Source: CAWAHD01 sp963781785 (GTDB lineage: Bacteria; Planctomycetota; Planctomycetia; Isosphaerales; Isosphaeraceae). Taken from it: a stretch of DNA of 64,000 nucleotides. The translations under genes were made by a program, and so were the position numbers. Numbering within the stretch: position 1 is the first letter of the stretch; every line of letters begins with the position of its first letter. Under the pieces are notes generated by a model, which made no database searches, was not told where the DNA came from, and saw only the letters and a list, made by a program, of their open reading frames with translations. The DNA lies in contig CAWAHD010000004.1 of NCBI GenBank assembly GCA_963781785.1, positions 620,001-684,000 of the forward strand, in the 5' to 3' direction. Shown piece after piece: positions 1-10,167 of the stretch.

Positions 1-1
1 T

Positions 2-736
2 GATGCCGGTGAGGCCGTTGCGTCCGCCCCGGCGCCGCCCTTGCGACCCTGCTTGGACTCGATCGTCACCGAGGATGACACCCCCGTGGACAACGTGTTC
101 TCAGAGAAACAGCAAAGGCTGCTGACCGAGCCGCTGTACAGCTCCTGGGATGCCGGCCGACCGTTCATGGCGATGGCCAACGTGGGATTGTTTTACGCCA
201 TCCGCCAGCCACCTTTGGTGCCGGATGTCCTTTTGAGCCTGGACGTCGAGGTTTCGGGAGATTGGTTGGCCAAGGAGCACCGGTCGTATTTTCTCTGGGA
301 GTTCGGCAAGGCACCGGAGGCCGTCGTGGAAATCGTGTCGAACACACAGGGGGGCGAAACGACGGACAAAATGCTCAAGTATGCCCAGATCGGCATCGTT
401 TACTATGCCATTTACGACCCCGCCGGGGCGGTGCAGTCCGAGCCTTTGAGAGTCTTTGTGCTGCGCGAGAAAAGTTACGCGCCGTGTTCTCCTGAATGGC
501 TGCCGGTCCTGGGATTGGGGCTGACGCTCTGGCGGGGGCCGTTCGAGAATTGGGAAACAGACTGGCTGCGTTGGTGCGATCGCCAGGGACGAGTCATTGC
601 AACCGGAGCCGAACGCGCCGGCGAGGAACGCGATCGCGCCGACCAGGAACGCGATCGCGCCGACCACGAACGCGATCGCGCGGAACGGCTCGCCGCCCAG
701 TTGCGCGGCCTGGGCGTCACTCCCGAAGAGCGGTGA
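2..736 (+). CDS. Uma2 family endonuclease-like protein (DUF820), 5' end cut by window
   Basis: The frame is open to the left edge, so the true start probably lies outside the window; an internal TTG is at 41. The protein has the PD-(D/E)xK arrangement of Uma2 proteins: a Pro-Asp pair in LVPDVLLSLDV, a Glu in VVEIVS and a Lys in TTDKMLKYA, followed by the usual VYYAIYDP strand. The last ~45 residues are a charged repeat with RDRADQE/RDRADHE units, a likely helical or coiled-coil tail common in planctomycete members. Uma2 proteins are restriction-endonuclease-fold proteins of unclear role that occur in many copies per genome; a second one lies at 22334. Family assignment is good; substrate and activity are unknown. 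Confidence 0.8.
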   Translation, partial: DAGEAVASAPAPPLRPCLDSIVTEDDTPVDNVFSEKQQRLLTEPLYSSWDAGRPFMAMANVGLFYAIRQPPLVPDVLLSLDVEVSGDWLAKEHRSYFLWEFGKAPEAVVEIVSNTQGGETTDKMLKYAQIGIVYYAIYDPAGAVQSEPLRVFVLREKSYAPCSPEWLPVLGLGLTLWRGPFENWETDWLRWCDRQGRVIATGAERAGEERDRADQERDRADHERDRAERLAAQLRGLGVTPEER

Positions 737-790
737 TCATCGCCTCAAGGGGCTCGAGAGCCTATTTCCGTCTCGAACCCTGCGTCTTCG

Positions 791-864
791 AGACGGAATC
801 CGGGACGCGCGGACGGAAACCGGGACGCGATTAGTTGGGACGGAAACCGGGACGCGATTAGTTG
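791..864. repeat. Tandem 27-bp repeat (2.7 copies)
   Basis: Two perfect copies of a 27-bp unit beginning GGACGGAAACCGGGACGCGA lie at 811-837 and 838-864, preceded by a degenerate partial copy at 791-810. The core recurs inverted at 46721-46740 with one mismatch, so this is a dispersed repeat family rather than a local duplication only. Confidence 0.9.
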
Positions 865-911
865 TTCTCCACATTGTTGATCCGGAGATGCCCGGCGAGA
901 GAGGAACAGCG

Positions 912-1915
912 ATGCCACACTCCATCCGCCTCGGCCGTTTGCTGGGTCTGGTCGGTATCGGTGTCTGGCTCGGCTCGCCACCGTCGCTCGTCCGGGCCCA
1001 GGTCGAGAAGTCCCGTCCCGGCGCCGAGCCGCGGCGAAGGCGCCCGCTGAGGATCGGGGCGTGCCGCGGGTCTCGCTCCTCCGGCTCCAGGTCGTCAAGC
1101 CGGATCCGGGGCAGCCGGATGGGCCCGCCGGCTTACCGCGCCGGAATCGGTTCGGGTTCGAGGCCGCGCCTCGCGAAGGGACCTCGCTCACTTTCACGTT
1201 CGACGAGCCGGATCAGTTGATCCTCGGCCTGGAGGCCAAGGACTGCAAGATCACCAGGTTCCGCGACGACAAGGACACCGACCTGGCCCCGGACAGGATC
1301 GAACCCGCGGCGGCCGAGATGATCGTCGCTCCTCGATTTGGCCAGGACCAAGGCCCCCTATCGGCAGAGGTGGATCCCACCGGCCATCGCGCGACGATCA
1401 CCGTCCATTCGCCGCGGGTTCCGGCCGGCGGGGCGAATCGGCTCATCCTCGAGGCTGTCCTGGTCGTGAAGTATGGCCGGGGAGAGAAGACTCTCGAGCA
1501 GAAGAACGTCAACCTGAAGGTGGACAAGCTCACCGTGAGCCCGATCCCCTTGCTCGTGATGAGCGAGGGCGGAGCCGGCCAGGGGATGATGCAGAGGGAC
1601 GGTACGCAGGTGACACTCTTCCATCACCAGCCCCTCGGCGAAATCAGGAAGGTCGACTTCATCGGGCCGGATGGCCAGGAAATCCCAGCGCGCGGCAGCG
1701 GCGCCGGGTCTAGTGGGTCGCTTCAGATGACGCACTACTTTCTGGCGAAGAAAGTCGAGACCTGCACCGTCCGGCTCACCGTGCCCGAGACGATCGAGAC
1801 GGTGCATATGGCCGTCTCGATCAACACTGGCATCGGTTTTCCTCCCTTTGCGAGCCGACGAATTCTCCCGGCTCCCGAGCCGCAAAGGACACCGAAAGGT
1901 GCGGCGGCAAAATGA
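912..1915 (+). CDS. Secreted protein of unknown function (frameshifted)
   Basis: ATG at 912 follows a GAGAGGAAC ribosome-binding site. The first ~35 codons encode a classical signal peptide (Arg-containing start, hydrophobic LLGLVGIGVWLGS, cleavage near VRAQ) in one frame. The frame then has to shift near 1034 to continue as KAPAEDRGVPRVSLLRLQVV and onward to the stop at 1915. The mature part (~280 residues) is rich in beta-type segments and resembles exported planctomycete proteins, but I do not recognise a named domain. It may be periplasmic. Without the shift the signal peptide frame would run on as Arg-rich non-protein-like sequence, so one gene with an indel is the best reading. Confidence 0.6.
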
Positions 1916-3070
1916 TTTCGGCCTCTGGTCACGCGTGGTCCGATCAGCGATGACGAGACACGGGACTCGACCGAATTCGCGCGCATTCCGTGTCATGAGC
2001 GTCAGTCGGCGACTCGATTCGATTCAAGAGATAAGGGGAAGCCAGACACCCACCTTTCGGCCGGTGCGGGGAAGCCAGACACCCACCTTTCGGCCGGGGA
2101 AGCCAGACACCCACCTTTCGGCCGGCCGGGGAAGCCAGACACCCACCTTTCGGCCGTGTGGGGAAGCCAGACACCCACCTTTCGGCCGTGTGTGCGTGCA
2201 GGAAGCCAGACACCCACCTTTCGGCCGTGTGGGGAAGCCAGACACCCACCTTTCGGCCGGGGAAGCCAGACACCCACCTTTCGGCCGTGTGGGGAAGCCA
2301 GACACCCACCTTTCGGCCGGGGAAGCCAGACACCCACCTTTCGGCCGTGTGTGCGTGCAGGAAGCCAGACACCCACCTTTCGGCCGTGTGTGCGTGCAGG
2401 CGGTAAGACGCTCACCTATCGACCATCCACCCATGCAACGTTTCGCGGTAAATGTGTACTCTGAGTCACCCAACATCCAGCCAGCTAACGAAATACGCTT
2501 GCCGCGAATCCGCAGGCCACCCCGCGAATTCTTGGGTGTCTGGCATCCCTCTGGCATCCCGAATGATTCCGCCTTCCGTTCTCGTCGCGCCAATCCGCGG
2601 GAGCGGCAGGCCCGCTCGATCCCGCAGATTGAGCCGATCCGGCGCCGTCGAGCGGAAACGTCACGGCCCGCGCCACGCTGCTGATCCGCAGTCGGACTTT
2701 CACGATCCTGCCGGATGAGCGGATTACACGACGGCACAAGGCTCGTCGACTCCCCAGAGTGCCGTATCGGGGTGACACATGCTCTGCGGTGCTGACACCA
2801 GGTCGTGTCACCCGCGGCTGGTCGCGCGTGCCGGTCGCGCGGATTTTGCGGCCCACTGCACGCGCCGCTCGTGAGCATGATGCAGATTCTGCCATCGCGG
2901 GTGACACGGTGACACATGTGACACATAGACCTGCCAAATAGAAAAGGGGTGAGACGGTGGAGAGCCGGCAGTACCGCACACAAAACTCTTCGACGCCTCA
3001 GATGCCCCCGCCCTGTTCAGGAAGGCTTGCAGGCCCCAGGCCGCCAGGCCTTGGCACCGATCACTTCCCC
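1916..3070. other. Long non-coding interval
   Basis: No credible gene was seen in this 1.15 kb. It contains the 26-bp repeat array (described separately), an 11-bp perfect tandem TCTGGCATCCC at 2539-2560, an inverted pair GGTGACAC/GTGTCACC near 2771-2813, and further GTGACAC copies near 2899-2925. Open frames here are repeat translations or low-complexity Arg-rich sequence. Confidence 0.6.
2038..2424. repeat. Array of eleven 26-bp repeats plus one degenerate copy
   Basis: The unit runs from GAAGCCAGACACCC to TTTCGGCCG (26 bp). It occurs eleven times without change, starting at 2038, 2071, 2099, 2131, 2163, 2202, 2234, 2262, 2294, 2322 and 2361. A degenerate twelfth copy is at 2400-2424. The gaps between units are 2, 6, 7 or 13 bp and are themselves repeated (GG, TGTGGG, TGTGTGCGTGCAG). 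A 60-bp dimer is exactly duplicated at 2234-2293 and 2294-2353. Unit spacing is not a multiple of three, so it cannot encode one repeated peptide. Function is unknown. Confidence 0.92.
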
Positions 3071-3098
3071 TTGACACGATCGGTGCTTGGGCTAGAGT
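3071..3098 (+). promoter_or_regulatory. Sigma-70-like promoter for rsmH
   Basis: A perfect TTGACA at 3071-3076 is followed after 16 bp by TAGAGT at 3093-3098. The predicted start would leave a leader of about 65 nt before the rsmH ATG at 3171. It is the only strong match in the upstream region. Confidence 0.55.
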
Positions 3099-3170
3099 TA
3101 TGCGGTCCATTTCCGTTCCCGTTCGCGGCTGGTGCCACCGAGCGCCCACCTTGTGCCCACGAAAGCCGCC

Positions 3171-4078
3171 ATGGGGTCGCGCCATCAACCGGTTCTGATC
3201 GACGAAGTCATCGGCTGGCTCGCGCCTGAGGAAGGTGCCAGCGGGGTCTTCGTCGATGGAACCGCCGGCGGCGGCGGCCACGCGCTGGCGCGTTGCGCCG
3301 GCTTGGTCCGCACGGCCGGCTGATCGCGCTGGATCGCGACCCGCAGATGCTCGCCCGGGCCGAACTGGCGGTCCGAGAATCGGGCGTCTTGGCGGCGGCC
3401 ACCTGGGTGCATGCGGCGTATCAGCAGTTGCCCCAGGTGCTCGATGACCTGGGAATCGACCGGGTTCGGGGCATTCTGCTCGACCTGGGCCTGTCGTCCG
3501 ACCAGCTTGCCCAGGATGACAGGGGATTCAGCTTTTCCGCAGACGGGCCGCTGGATATGCGGTTTGACCCGGGCGAGGCGTGCCCCACCGCGGCGGACCT
3601 GGTGAACCGGCTGGGCGAGCAAGAACTGGCGAATTTGTTCTTTGAGCTGGGGGAAGAACGATTCAGCCGGCGGATTGCCCGGCGGATTGTGGAGGAACGC
3701 AAGCGTGGGCCGATCGAAACCACGACCGAGCTGGCCGGACTGGTCCGCCGCTCTATGCCAGGCAGGCGGCGGCCGGGATCGATCGACCCGGCGACACGCG
3801 TGTTTCAGGCCTTGCGGATCGCCGTCAATGACGAGCTGGGCCAGCTCGATCAAGCTCTCCGGGCGATCCCCGACCTGTTGGAGCCCGGTGGACGCGCGGC
3901 GATCGTCAGCTTCCATTCGCTGGAAGATCGCCGCGTTAAATGGGCGTTCAAGACCGATCCCAGGCTTATTGTGTTGACCAAGAAGCCCGTGACCGCGACG
4001 GCCCGTGAGCTGGCCGTGAACCCGCGAGCGCAGAGCGCGAAACTGAGGGTGGTGGAACGATGCCCGAACCCGTCGTGA
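3171..4078 (+). CDS. rsmH: 16S rRNA (cytosine-1402-N4)-methyltransferase RsmH (frameshifted)
   Basis: RsmH (MraW) methylates N4 of C1402 in 16S rRNA using S-adenosylmethionine. The N-terminus in one frame carries the family hallmark RHQPVLIDEVIGWL and the SAM-binding loop VDGTAGGGGHA. The rest continues in another frame as LGPHGRLIALDRDPQML, GILLDLGLSSDQL, the FSFSADGPLDMRFD block and the C-terminal GGRAAIVSFHSLEDR motif. The junction lies at ~3290, in GCGCGTTGCGCC, where one missing base would restore a ~303-residue protein of normal length. ATG at 3171 is chosen because it sits just before the conserved HQPVL block. The stop overlaps the next gene's start by about 19 nt. In most bacteria rsmH heads the dcw cell-wall cluster; here only a LysM protein follows. 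Confidence 0.9.
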
Positions 4079-6779
4079 TCATCGGGCCGGCGAACGGACC
4101 AGGTGGACCCGTCCCGGCGCCGGCCGGAACCGCAGCGGAGAACGCCCCCGCCGAGTCGCCACGACCGCACGCGCCGGCGGGTCCATCCCGCGCACGGCGC
4201 ATCATAATTGCCGCCGCCCGCATCCTCGGCCGGGCCGCCAAGTGGCTGGCGATTGCCCTCGTGGCTGTGATCCGCCGGTATCCGCGCCACTCTCTCGCAG
4301 CGGGAGCCTCAATCTTGATCCTGGGCAGCATCTGGTACACCCAGTTACTGCCGGGCAATGGCAAGCACACGCCGCCCGCCAACGCAATCGGCGGCAAGCT
4401 CACAGGCTCCCCTGCCGGAGAAAAGAAGGCAACCGGTGATTCTGCCTCCACGCAAGTGCCCCCCGCCGCGGAATCGGCCGGAGCTCGAGTCTCGGGCGAT
4501 AAGGTGGCGCCGGTCCCTTCGAGCGTCGCAGCATCCAGCCCAGCCGGCAAAGCAAACACAGCTACCGCAGCCAACTCCAGCGAGAACACCCCGGACGCGA
4601 CGACCACGCAGACCGAAACGACCGCCGGACTGCCGCTTGCGGCACCCAAGCCGTCTGGCGACGACGACGCGCTCATACCCGCGCCCATCGTGGCGAAAGC
4701 ACCGAAGCCTGAGACGCCGCCCGGATCAACGCCTGATCCGGGAACTGGTACAAGCGAGGTGATACCCGCGCCCGTTGCGCCTCCGGCGCCGGCGCGCGTC
4801 AACGATGTCGCGACCGCCACGCTCTTGCCCGGATCGAGCCCCGCTGCGGCGACCTCCGTCGCGCCATCCGGCAGCGGCCATGCCGATCCTTCGAAAGCGA
4901 AAGCGGACGCCGTTTTTGATAACCTGCCCCCGGCGTCGACATCCACCTCGGCGTCGTCGCTGGCCGCACCCCTACCAGGCGATGATGCGTCAAAGTCCGC
5001 TGGAGCAACGGAGGCTGTGGCGAAAGCACAAACGCGCGAAGGCGGCAGCTCGAATACCGCGTCTTCGCCTCCGGAAAAACGGGAGGGACTGCGCGGCGCC
5101 CGGTCCGGCCAGTGAGCCGCCGCCGCCAGCTCTCGTGCCGAGCCAGCCACCCGGCGGCGATTCGAAGCTCGATCCTGTCGCTTCGCCCGACCCCTCATCC
5201 ACGAAGCATGAAACGAGTGCCTCGGACCACGCACAATCGCCACTCGACGCGCCAGAATCCACGAAGTCGGACAACCCGGCTCCGCAGGGTTCCGGGCAGT
5301 CCACCAAGGATCAGCCGGCGGTTGAGCCGAAGCCTGTGCTCCTGCCACCTGCCAATGCAACCGCAGTCCCGGGTTTGGGGACCGATCCCGATTCGCACTC
5401 CGGCCAATCTTCAACCGCGCGGGCGGGAGCCGGCGCAGACTCCGGTGAAAGCCGGGGAATCCTGTCGTCCCGAGCAGAAGGGCCATCCCCGGCTAGCCCC
5501 GTTGCCGGCGCGGCCATCCTGGGTTCCACGCAAAGCTTGGCGCAATCCGGGGGCGACGAGAATCCGTCGCCGGCCCCCGTCGGGGCTGCCCGGAGCGAGT
5601 CTCCGGGCACCCGCGACGCCGCCGCTCTTTCCGCCGGCGCTGGCGGCCACGGATCCGCCGGCGCCGCGCCACCGGCCGTTGCTGCTGAGCACACGTCTCC
5701 CGACCAAGCGGTGTCATCCGGCGCTGCGGGGCACGCGTCCGGCGGCCCCGCAATGTCTGCCGCTGCTATTGGGCACGGGTCTCCCGAGCCCGCGCTGTCG
5801 CCGGACCGAAGGTCTCCCGCGGCGACCGTGGACCAGGACGGCGCTCGTTGGATTCCGATTCCGAACAGCGGCAAGATCCCGGTCGACGGCAGCGAGGAGC
5901 CCGACGCCGTCCCCGGTGCCGCCGGTGACGACGCCGGCGCCAGCGGGTTGTCCATGCGCGACCCGCGCGCCCATGCTGCCAAGAATGTAAGCTTCGAGAT
6001 GGCGTCGTCCCATCCGGAGCCACGGACGCCTGAGACTGGCGAGGCTTCCCGCGCGTTGGCCGGATCAGATCCGGGCTCGCGCGGCGCTCCACCGCCCTTC
6101 CCGAGGAAACCGGCGAGCGAATCGAGCCCACGCCCCACATCGTCGAGCGCAACGAAAACTTCTGGACGATCTCCCGGCTCTACTACAACTCCGGCCGGTA
6201 CTACCGCGCGCTCTGGAAGAGCAACGCAGCGAAATATCCCGACATCAACGTTCTTCACGTTGGCGACGTGATCATGGTACCGGACATCAGGGAGCTCGAC
6301 CGGACATTGTTCCTTGCCGCCCGCAGCCCGGCCCCGGGTGCCGAGGGCGCGCGGCCGAATCGCGCCCCCGGCTCATCCGATGGGATTTCGCCTGGCGCTG
6401 TGCGCCAGACCGACCCTGATCTCGACCTGCCGGCACCCCCGACCCCTTCGCATGGACGCCTGCCCTCTCGCGGGGCTAGCCGCCGGCTTGACCGTGGCTC
6501 ATCCGATGACCAGGAGGACGACAGCGCACCGAGATTCGGACCGTCGCCCGCCCCCGGGGCACGGCAGCAGCCGCCCCCACCCGGCCCGTCTACAAGGTGC
6601 GGCCGTACGACACGCTGCGGTCCATCGCACGCGATACGCTGGGGGACTCGCGCCGCTCCGGCGAGATCCTCGACCTCAACCGCGACCTGATCGCCGACCC
6701 ATCTCAGCTCATCGTCGGCCAGGTCATCGAGCTTCCCGACGACGCACGCACCTCGGTCCGCCGTTCCGCGAGGCGATGA
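4060..6779 (+). CDS. Membrane-anchored Pro/Ala-rich protein with two LysM domains (multiply frameshifted)
   Basis: The start overlaps the end of rsmH. A basic segment and one hydrophobic stretch around residues 55-95 (including IIIAAARIL and SLAAGASILILGSIW) suggest a single membrane anchor. A very long disordered Pro/Ala/Ser/Gly-rich linker follows. Two LysM modules close the protein: one at ~6130-6285 (HIVERNENFWTISRLYY to HVGDVIMVP) and one at ~6590-6745 (YKVRPYDTLRSIARDTLGD to IVGQVIELP). LysM binds N-acetylglucosamine polymers such as peptidoglycan. To read all parts the frame must change near 5095, near 6090 and between ~6350 and 6550. Its place right after rsmH suggests a cell-envelope or division role in an FtsL-like slot, which is inference. 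Confidence 0.7.
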
Positions 6780-7085
6780 TTTGGTCCTTCGTTTCGCCGC
6801 GCCGGAGCTGACCTGTTTGACGATCGGACGCACTCCGTCCGAGACCCGATCACGCGGCAGGGCGTGCGCAGACCGAACGCCGCCGAGCGGCTGACGCCGG
6901 TTCGGGCCATCGTGTCGATGGTCCGGCTCTGGTTCGAGTTCCATCCGGAATCCGAACTCTCGTAGCCTCCTCATTCGTGACCGCCCGGGCGTTGCCGGGG
7001 CGCTGGAATTGCGGTAACGTCGAGGTAGTGCGTGCGACCGCGCACCTCGGCGCGACCGCGCCGGCCGGCCATTCCGATTTCCACC
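6780..7085. other. Intergenic region with small hairpin
   Basis: No gene is seen. A short hairpin, CGGAC with GTCCG, lies near 6825-6840 about 50 nt after the LysM stop. It lacks a T-run, so it is only a weak terminator candidate. Confidence 0.35.
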
Positions 7086-8164
7086 GTGAAGGAGCTCACC
7101 GTGATCGGAGTTTTGACTCTCGTCCTGGCGGCTCTCGCGCCGCCCGATCAACAGGCAGGCCCACCGGTCGTCTCCCCGACCGAGTTCCGAGCATGTTTCG
7201 ACGCGGCGCTCCGGGGTCGACTTTCGTTCCCGCCGGAGGTGGCTCATGCCGCGCGGCGTTTTCGTTACGTCTTCATTGCTGGCTTCCATAATGAGCGAAT
7301 GCCGGGCTACTTCGGGCAGAACGCCAGGGAGCTGCGCCCAGGGGCGTGCCCCGGCGGTCGATCCACTTCATTTATCCCAGCTCTCACGAGACGGTCGAGG
7401 GCAACGCCGAAGCCGTTTGCTCGCAGATCCGACAAATCGCCCGCAAGGGCCCAGAGAAGCTGGTGGTGATCGGCCACAGTCGCGGTGCCTGCGACGCCCT
7501 GGCGTTTGCTCTGGAGAATCCGGAGTTCGTCGCAGATCACATCGAGGCCTTGTTCCTGGTCCAGGGTGTGTTCGGGGGCACTGGGATCGCGGACTACCTC
7601 GCTGGCGAGGGTCCGCCGATCGACAGCGCGATACCCTGGCGGCACAGGGTCGTCGCCCACCTCCTCGGACGTCTGGAGGGCTATCTGCTCGACCGCGGCA
7701 AGCACGGCGGGCTGCTGGCGCTCACGACGCGCTACTCACAGGAATTCTGGGAGCGGGCGCTCAAGGAGCACGAAGAGGCGATCGGGATCGTCAGTCCGAG
7801 GACGTTCTACGTGACGACCCGCACGGGGCCGAAGCGGCTCCGATTCTTCCAGCAGGCGATCGCGTGGTACCTGGGCTACCTGGGGCCAAACGACGGCATC
7901 GTCGCCCTCAAAGACCAGTCTTTGCCCGGGCTGGGAACCGTCCTGGCGGTCCTCGACGCCGGGCACACGGACCTGACGAACCATTTCCCGTCGACCCGAT
8001 TGAACCCCCGCCTGCGTAAAGCGCTCGTCGACGCGATCATCATGTCGGTCGCCAGACACGGATCAGACCGACCGCTGGCACGGGGGCCATCGGCCCCGCC
8101 ACAACACAAGGGCGGCCGATGGATCGTTTCTGGCTCCCTCTACTTGGGGAGAGGGCTGGGGTGA
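7086..8164 (+). CDS. Secreted alpha/beta hydrolase (lipase-like), frameshifted
   Basis: GTG at 7086 opens a signal peptide (VKELTVIGVLTLVLAALA). After about 85 codons the frame shifts near 7340, in a GCCCAGGGGCGTGCCCC stretch, and resumes as RRSIHFIYPSSHETVEGNA. The second part has the nucleophile elbow GHSRG (VVIGHSRGACDAL), a candidate acid in NDGIVAL and a candidate His in AGHTDL, as expected for a serine hydrolase of lipase or PGAP1-like type. The annotated C-terminus runs into a dispersed repeat at 8131-8192, so the last ~20 residues are probably repeat-derived. Export to the periplasm or surface is likely; the substrate is unknown. Confidence 0.7.
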
Positions 8165-8192
8165 GGGGCGAGCGCCACAGCACACTGGCGAC
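8131..8192. repeat. Dispersed CCCTCTCC-type palindromic repeat
   Basis: The sequence around GGGGAGAGGGCTGGGGTGAGGG and the following CCACAGCACACTGGCG is the reverse complement of the ~75-bp unit arrayed at 24782-25004. This single copy abuts or overlaps the 3' end of the hydrolase gene. Confidence 0.75.
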
Positions 8193-8216
8193 CATTGTGC
8201 CTCCTTCCCGCACACG

Positions 8217-10167
8217 TCACGGCTTCGCCGCAGGTTGGGAGTTCGGCTTCAAGATGCGGTCGATCGAATCGACCGTGATCGGGTGGTAACACGGGCGAGC
8301 CTTGGCATAGATCGCCAGGGCCCGCCGCCGTCCGTCCGGAGTCTCCGCCAGGGCGCTGTAGAGCGGTAAAACCAGTTTGCGGCGGCCGATCGTGGTCAGA
8401 TACGGACTCGAGCCGCGCATCGGCTGGAGCATAGTGGCTGCGGATCGCCAGCAGGAGCCACCGCTCTGCGATCTCCGCGTTGCCGCGATCAGTCAGCTTG
8501 AAGGCTCGGTCCAGCTCGGTCATCCGCTCGAGCGAAAGTGACTTCGGCAACCGCTCGAGGAAGCGGAGCCATTCCTGGGTCGACCAGCCTGCGCCCAGCC
8601 TGTCGGTGGAAATCGAGCCGTCGCGCCACCAGGTCGCGGAATGGTCGATCGCGTCCAGTCGGCTCGACTGGGGCTCGGCCAGAGGCTTAGGAAGGCCCGG
8701 CCGCTCCAGCCAGGCCGTCAGATCGATCGTCTTTGAAGACTCAGGATCGTTGCCCAGGAGCCGGTCTCGCAGGAACGACTCGAACTGCTTCGTGGTCACG
8801 GACTGGAACCGGTGGCTGTCGAAGTAATCACGCAAGAAAGCGTCGAATCGCTCGCGGCCAAACGCCTGTTCGATCGAGCGCATGAGCAGTGCACCTTTCT
8901 CGTACGGCACCCGCGTCATGCCTTCGTCCGGGTCGCGTCCCGTCAGATCGACATGGAGTACCTGGTCTTTCTGGGGCAGCCGGCTCAATTCCTCACGCAG
9001 CTCGGCCAGTCCGAGGACGGCCTCCATCTCGGCCCGGTCGCGGCCGAACAGGCTCTCGATGATCCGCCGCTCGATGTAGGTCGTGAACCCTTCGTTGAGC
9101 CAGAAATCGCTCCAGGTCGTATTGGTTACCAGGTTGCCGGACCACGAGTGGGCCAGCTCATGAGCGATCAGCGAGACCAGCGACCGATCGCCGGCGATGA
9201 TCGTGGGCGTGGCAAACGTGAGCCGCGGGTTCTCCATCCCGCCGAACGGAAAGCCGGGCGGCATCACCACGATGTCGTAACGTCCCCATCGATAGGGCCC
9301 GAAGTCTTTCTCGCACGCGGCGATCATGGCTTCGACGTCGGCAAATTCGCTGGCGGCCGACTTGATCACACTGGGTTCGGCCCAGATACCCGTGCGCAGG
9401 CCCACCGATTGAAAAGTCAGGTCTCCGACGGCAAGCGCAATCAAGTAAGGAGGAATCGCCTGAGGCATCCGGTACTGAAAGAGGCCCTTCTTCGCGTCAT
9501 TGGGGTTCTTGCGCGGCTCGGCCGCCATCACGGCCGTCAGTCCTGGAGGCACATGGATCCACGCCGTGTATGTCACGCGGACCCCCGGTGAGTCCTGGAG
9601 CGGAATCCACGACCGCGCATGGATCGCCTGCGACTGCGTGTACAGAAACGGCTTCACCTTCCCCGCCGTGCGTGCCGGTTCCAGCCACCCTAGCCCGGTC
9701 GCTTCCGGTGACGTCCGGTACCGGATCCAAACTTGCATCGACCTGGGCTCGATGTCGATTGTCAACTTCGATCCCAGGATTGGATCGGCCGGGCCAAGCG
9801 TGTAGCGCGTCGGTTTGAATCGTTCAGGCCTGAAGGGGATCAGCCGTCGCTGGCTCACCTCCTCGATGGTCAGCCCGCGGGTATCGAGAACGAGCGGAGC
9901 ATCCGGCGGACACCCTTCCCGTCGCTGGACGTCGAGGATCGCGATCCCTTGAATCTGACGGTGCTCGAAGTCGACCGTCAGATCGAGCTCGATCTGCTGC
10001 ACGAGGATCTGGTGCGGATTGCTGAAGGAATGCGGATCGGCCGGTGTCGTGGCGGCCGCTGCCGCAAGGCCGGTCTGTCCCCCCGTTCCAAGGCAGGGCT
10101 CCGCCGCCCACACCCAAACCAGCAGCGAACCCAATGCGCCCGCGAGCAAGCTCGTCTCGGTCGTCAT
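8217..10167 (-). CDS. M1 family zinc aminopeptidase, secreted (frameshift near C-terminus)
   Basis: This is a ~650-residue M1 metallopeptidase resembling the leukotriene-A4-hydrolase/aminopeptidase N group. Counting from ATG at 10167, preceded by GGGGGA, the exopeptidase motif GGMEN is at residues ~309-313. The zinc site HELAH is at ~336-340, with the third ligand Glu in WLNEG at ~359. A hydrophobic N-terminus suggests export. Near 8405 the reading frame breaks: one frame drifts into Pro/Arg-rich sequence, while the other continues as PYLTTIGRRKLVLPLYSAL and stops at 8217. The C-terminal helical region is therefore in the second frame. An alternative ATG at 10182 has a weaker site. It probably releases N-terminal residues from peptides outside the cytoplasm. 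Confidence 0.87.

Noticed and set aside
2038..2424. CRISPR-like array
   Set aside because: The intervening pieces are 2-13 bp and repeated rather than unique 30-40 bp spacers, and no cas gene is nearby.
2024..2983. Minus-strand 319-codon open frame across the repeat array
   Set aside because: It mostly translates the 26-bp repeat in changing phases and then Arg/Ser-rich sequence; no ribosome-binding site or domain.
3966..5486. Minus-strand 506-codon open frame opposite the LysM gene
   Set aside because: It is an antisense product of GC-rich Pro/Ala codons; the plus strand has membrane and LysM motifs.
6930..6965. T-loop-like GGTTCGAGTTCC
   Set aside because: The flanking bases do not form a T stem and no D arm precedes it.
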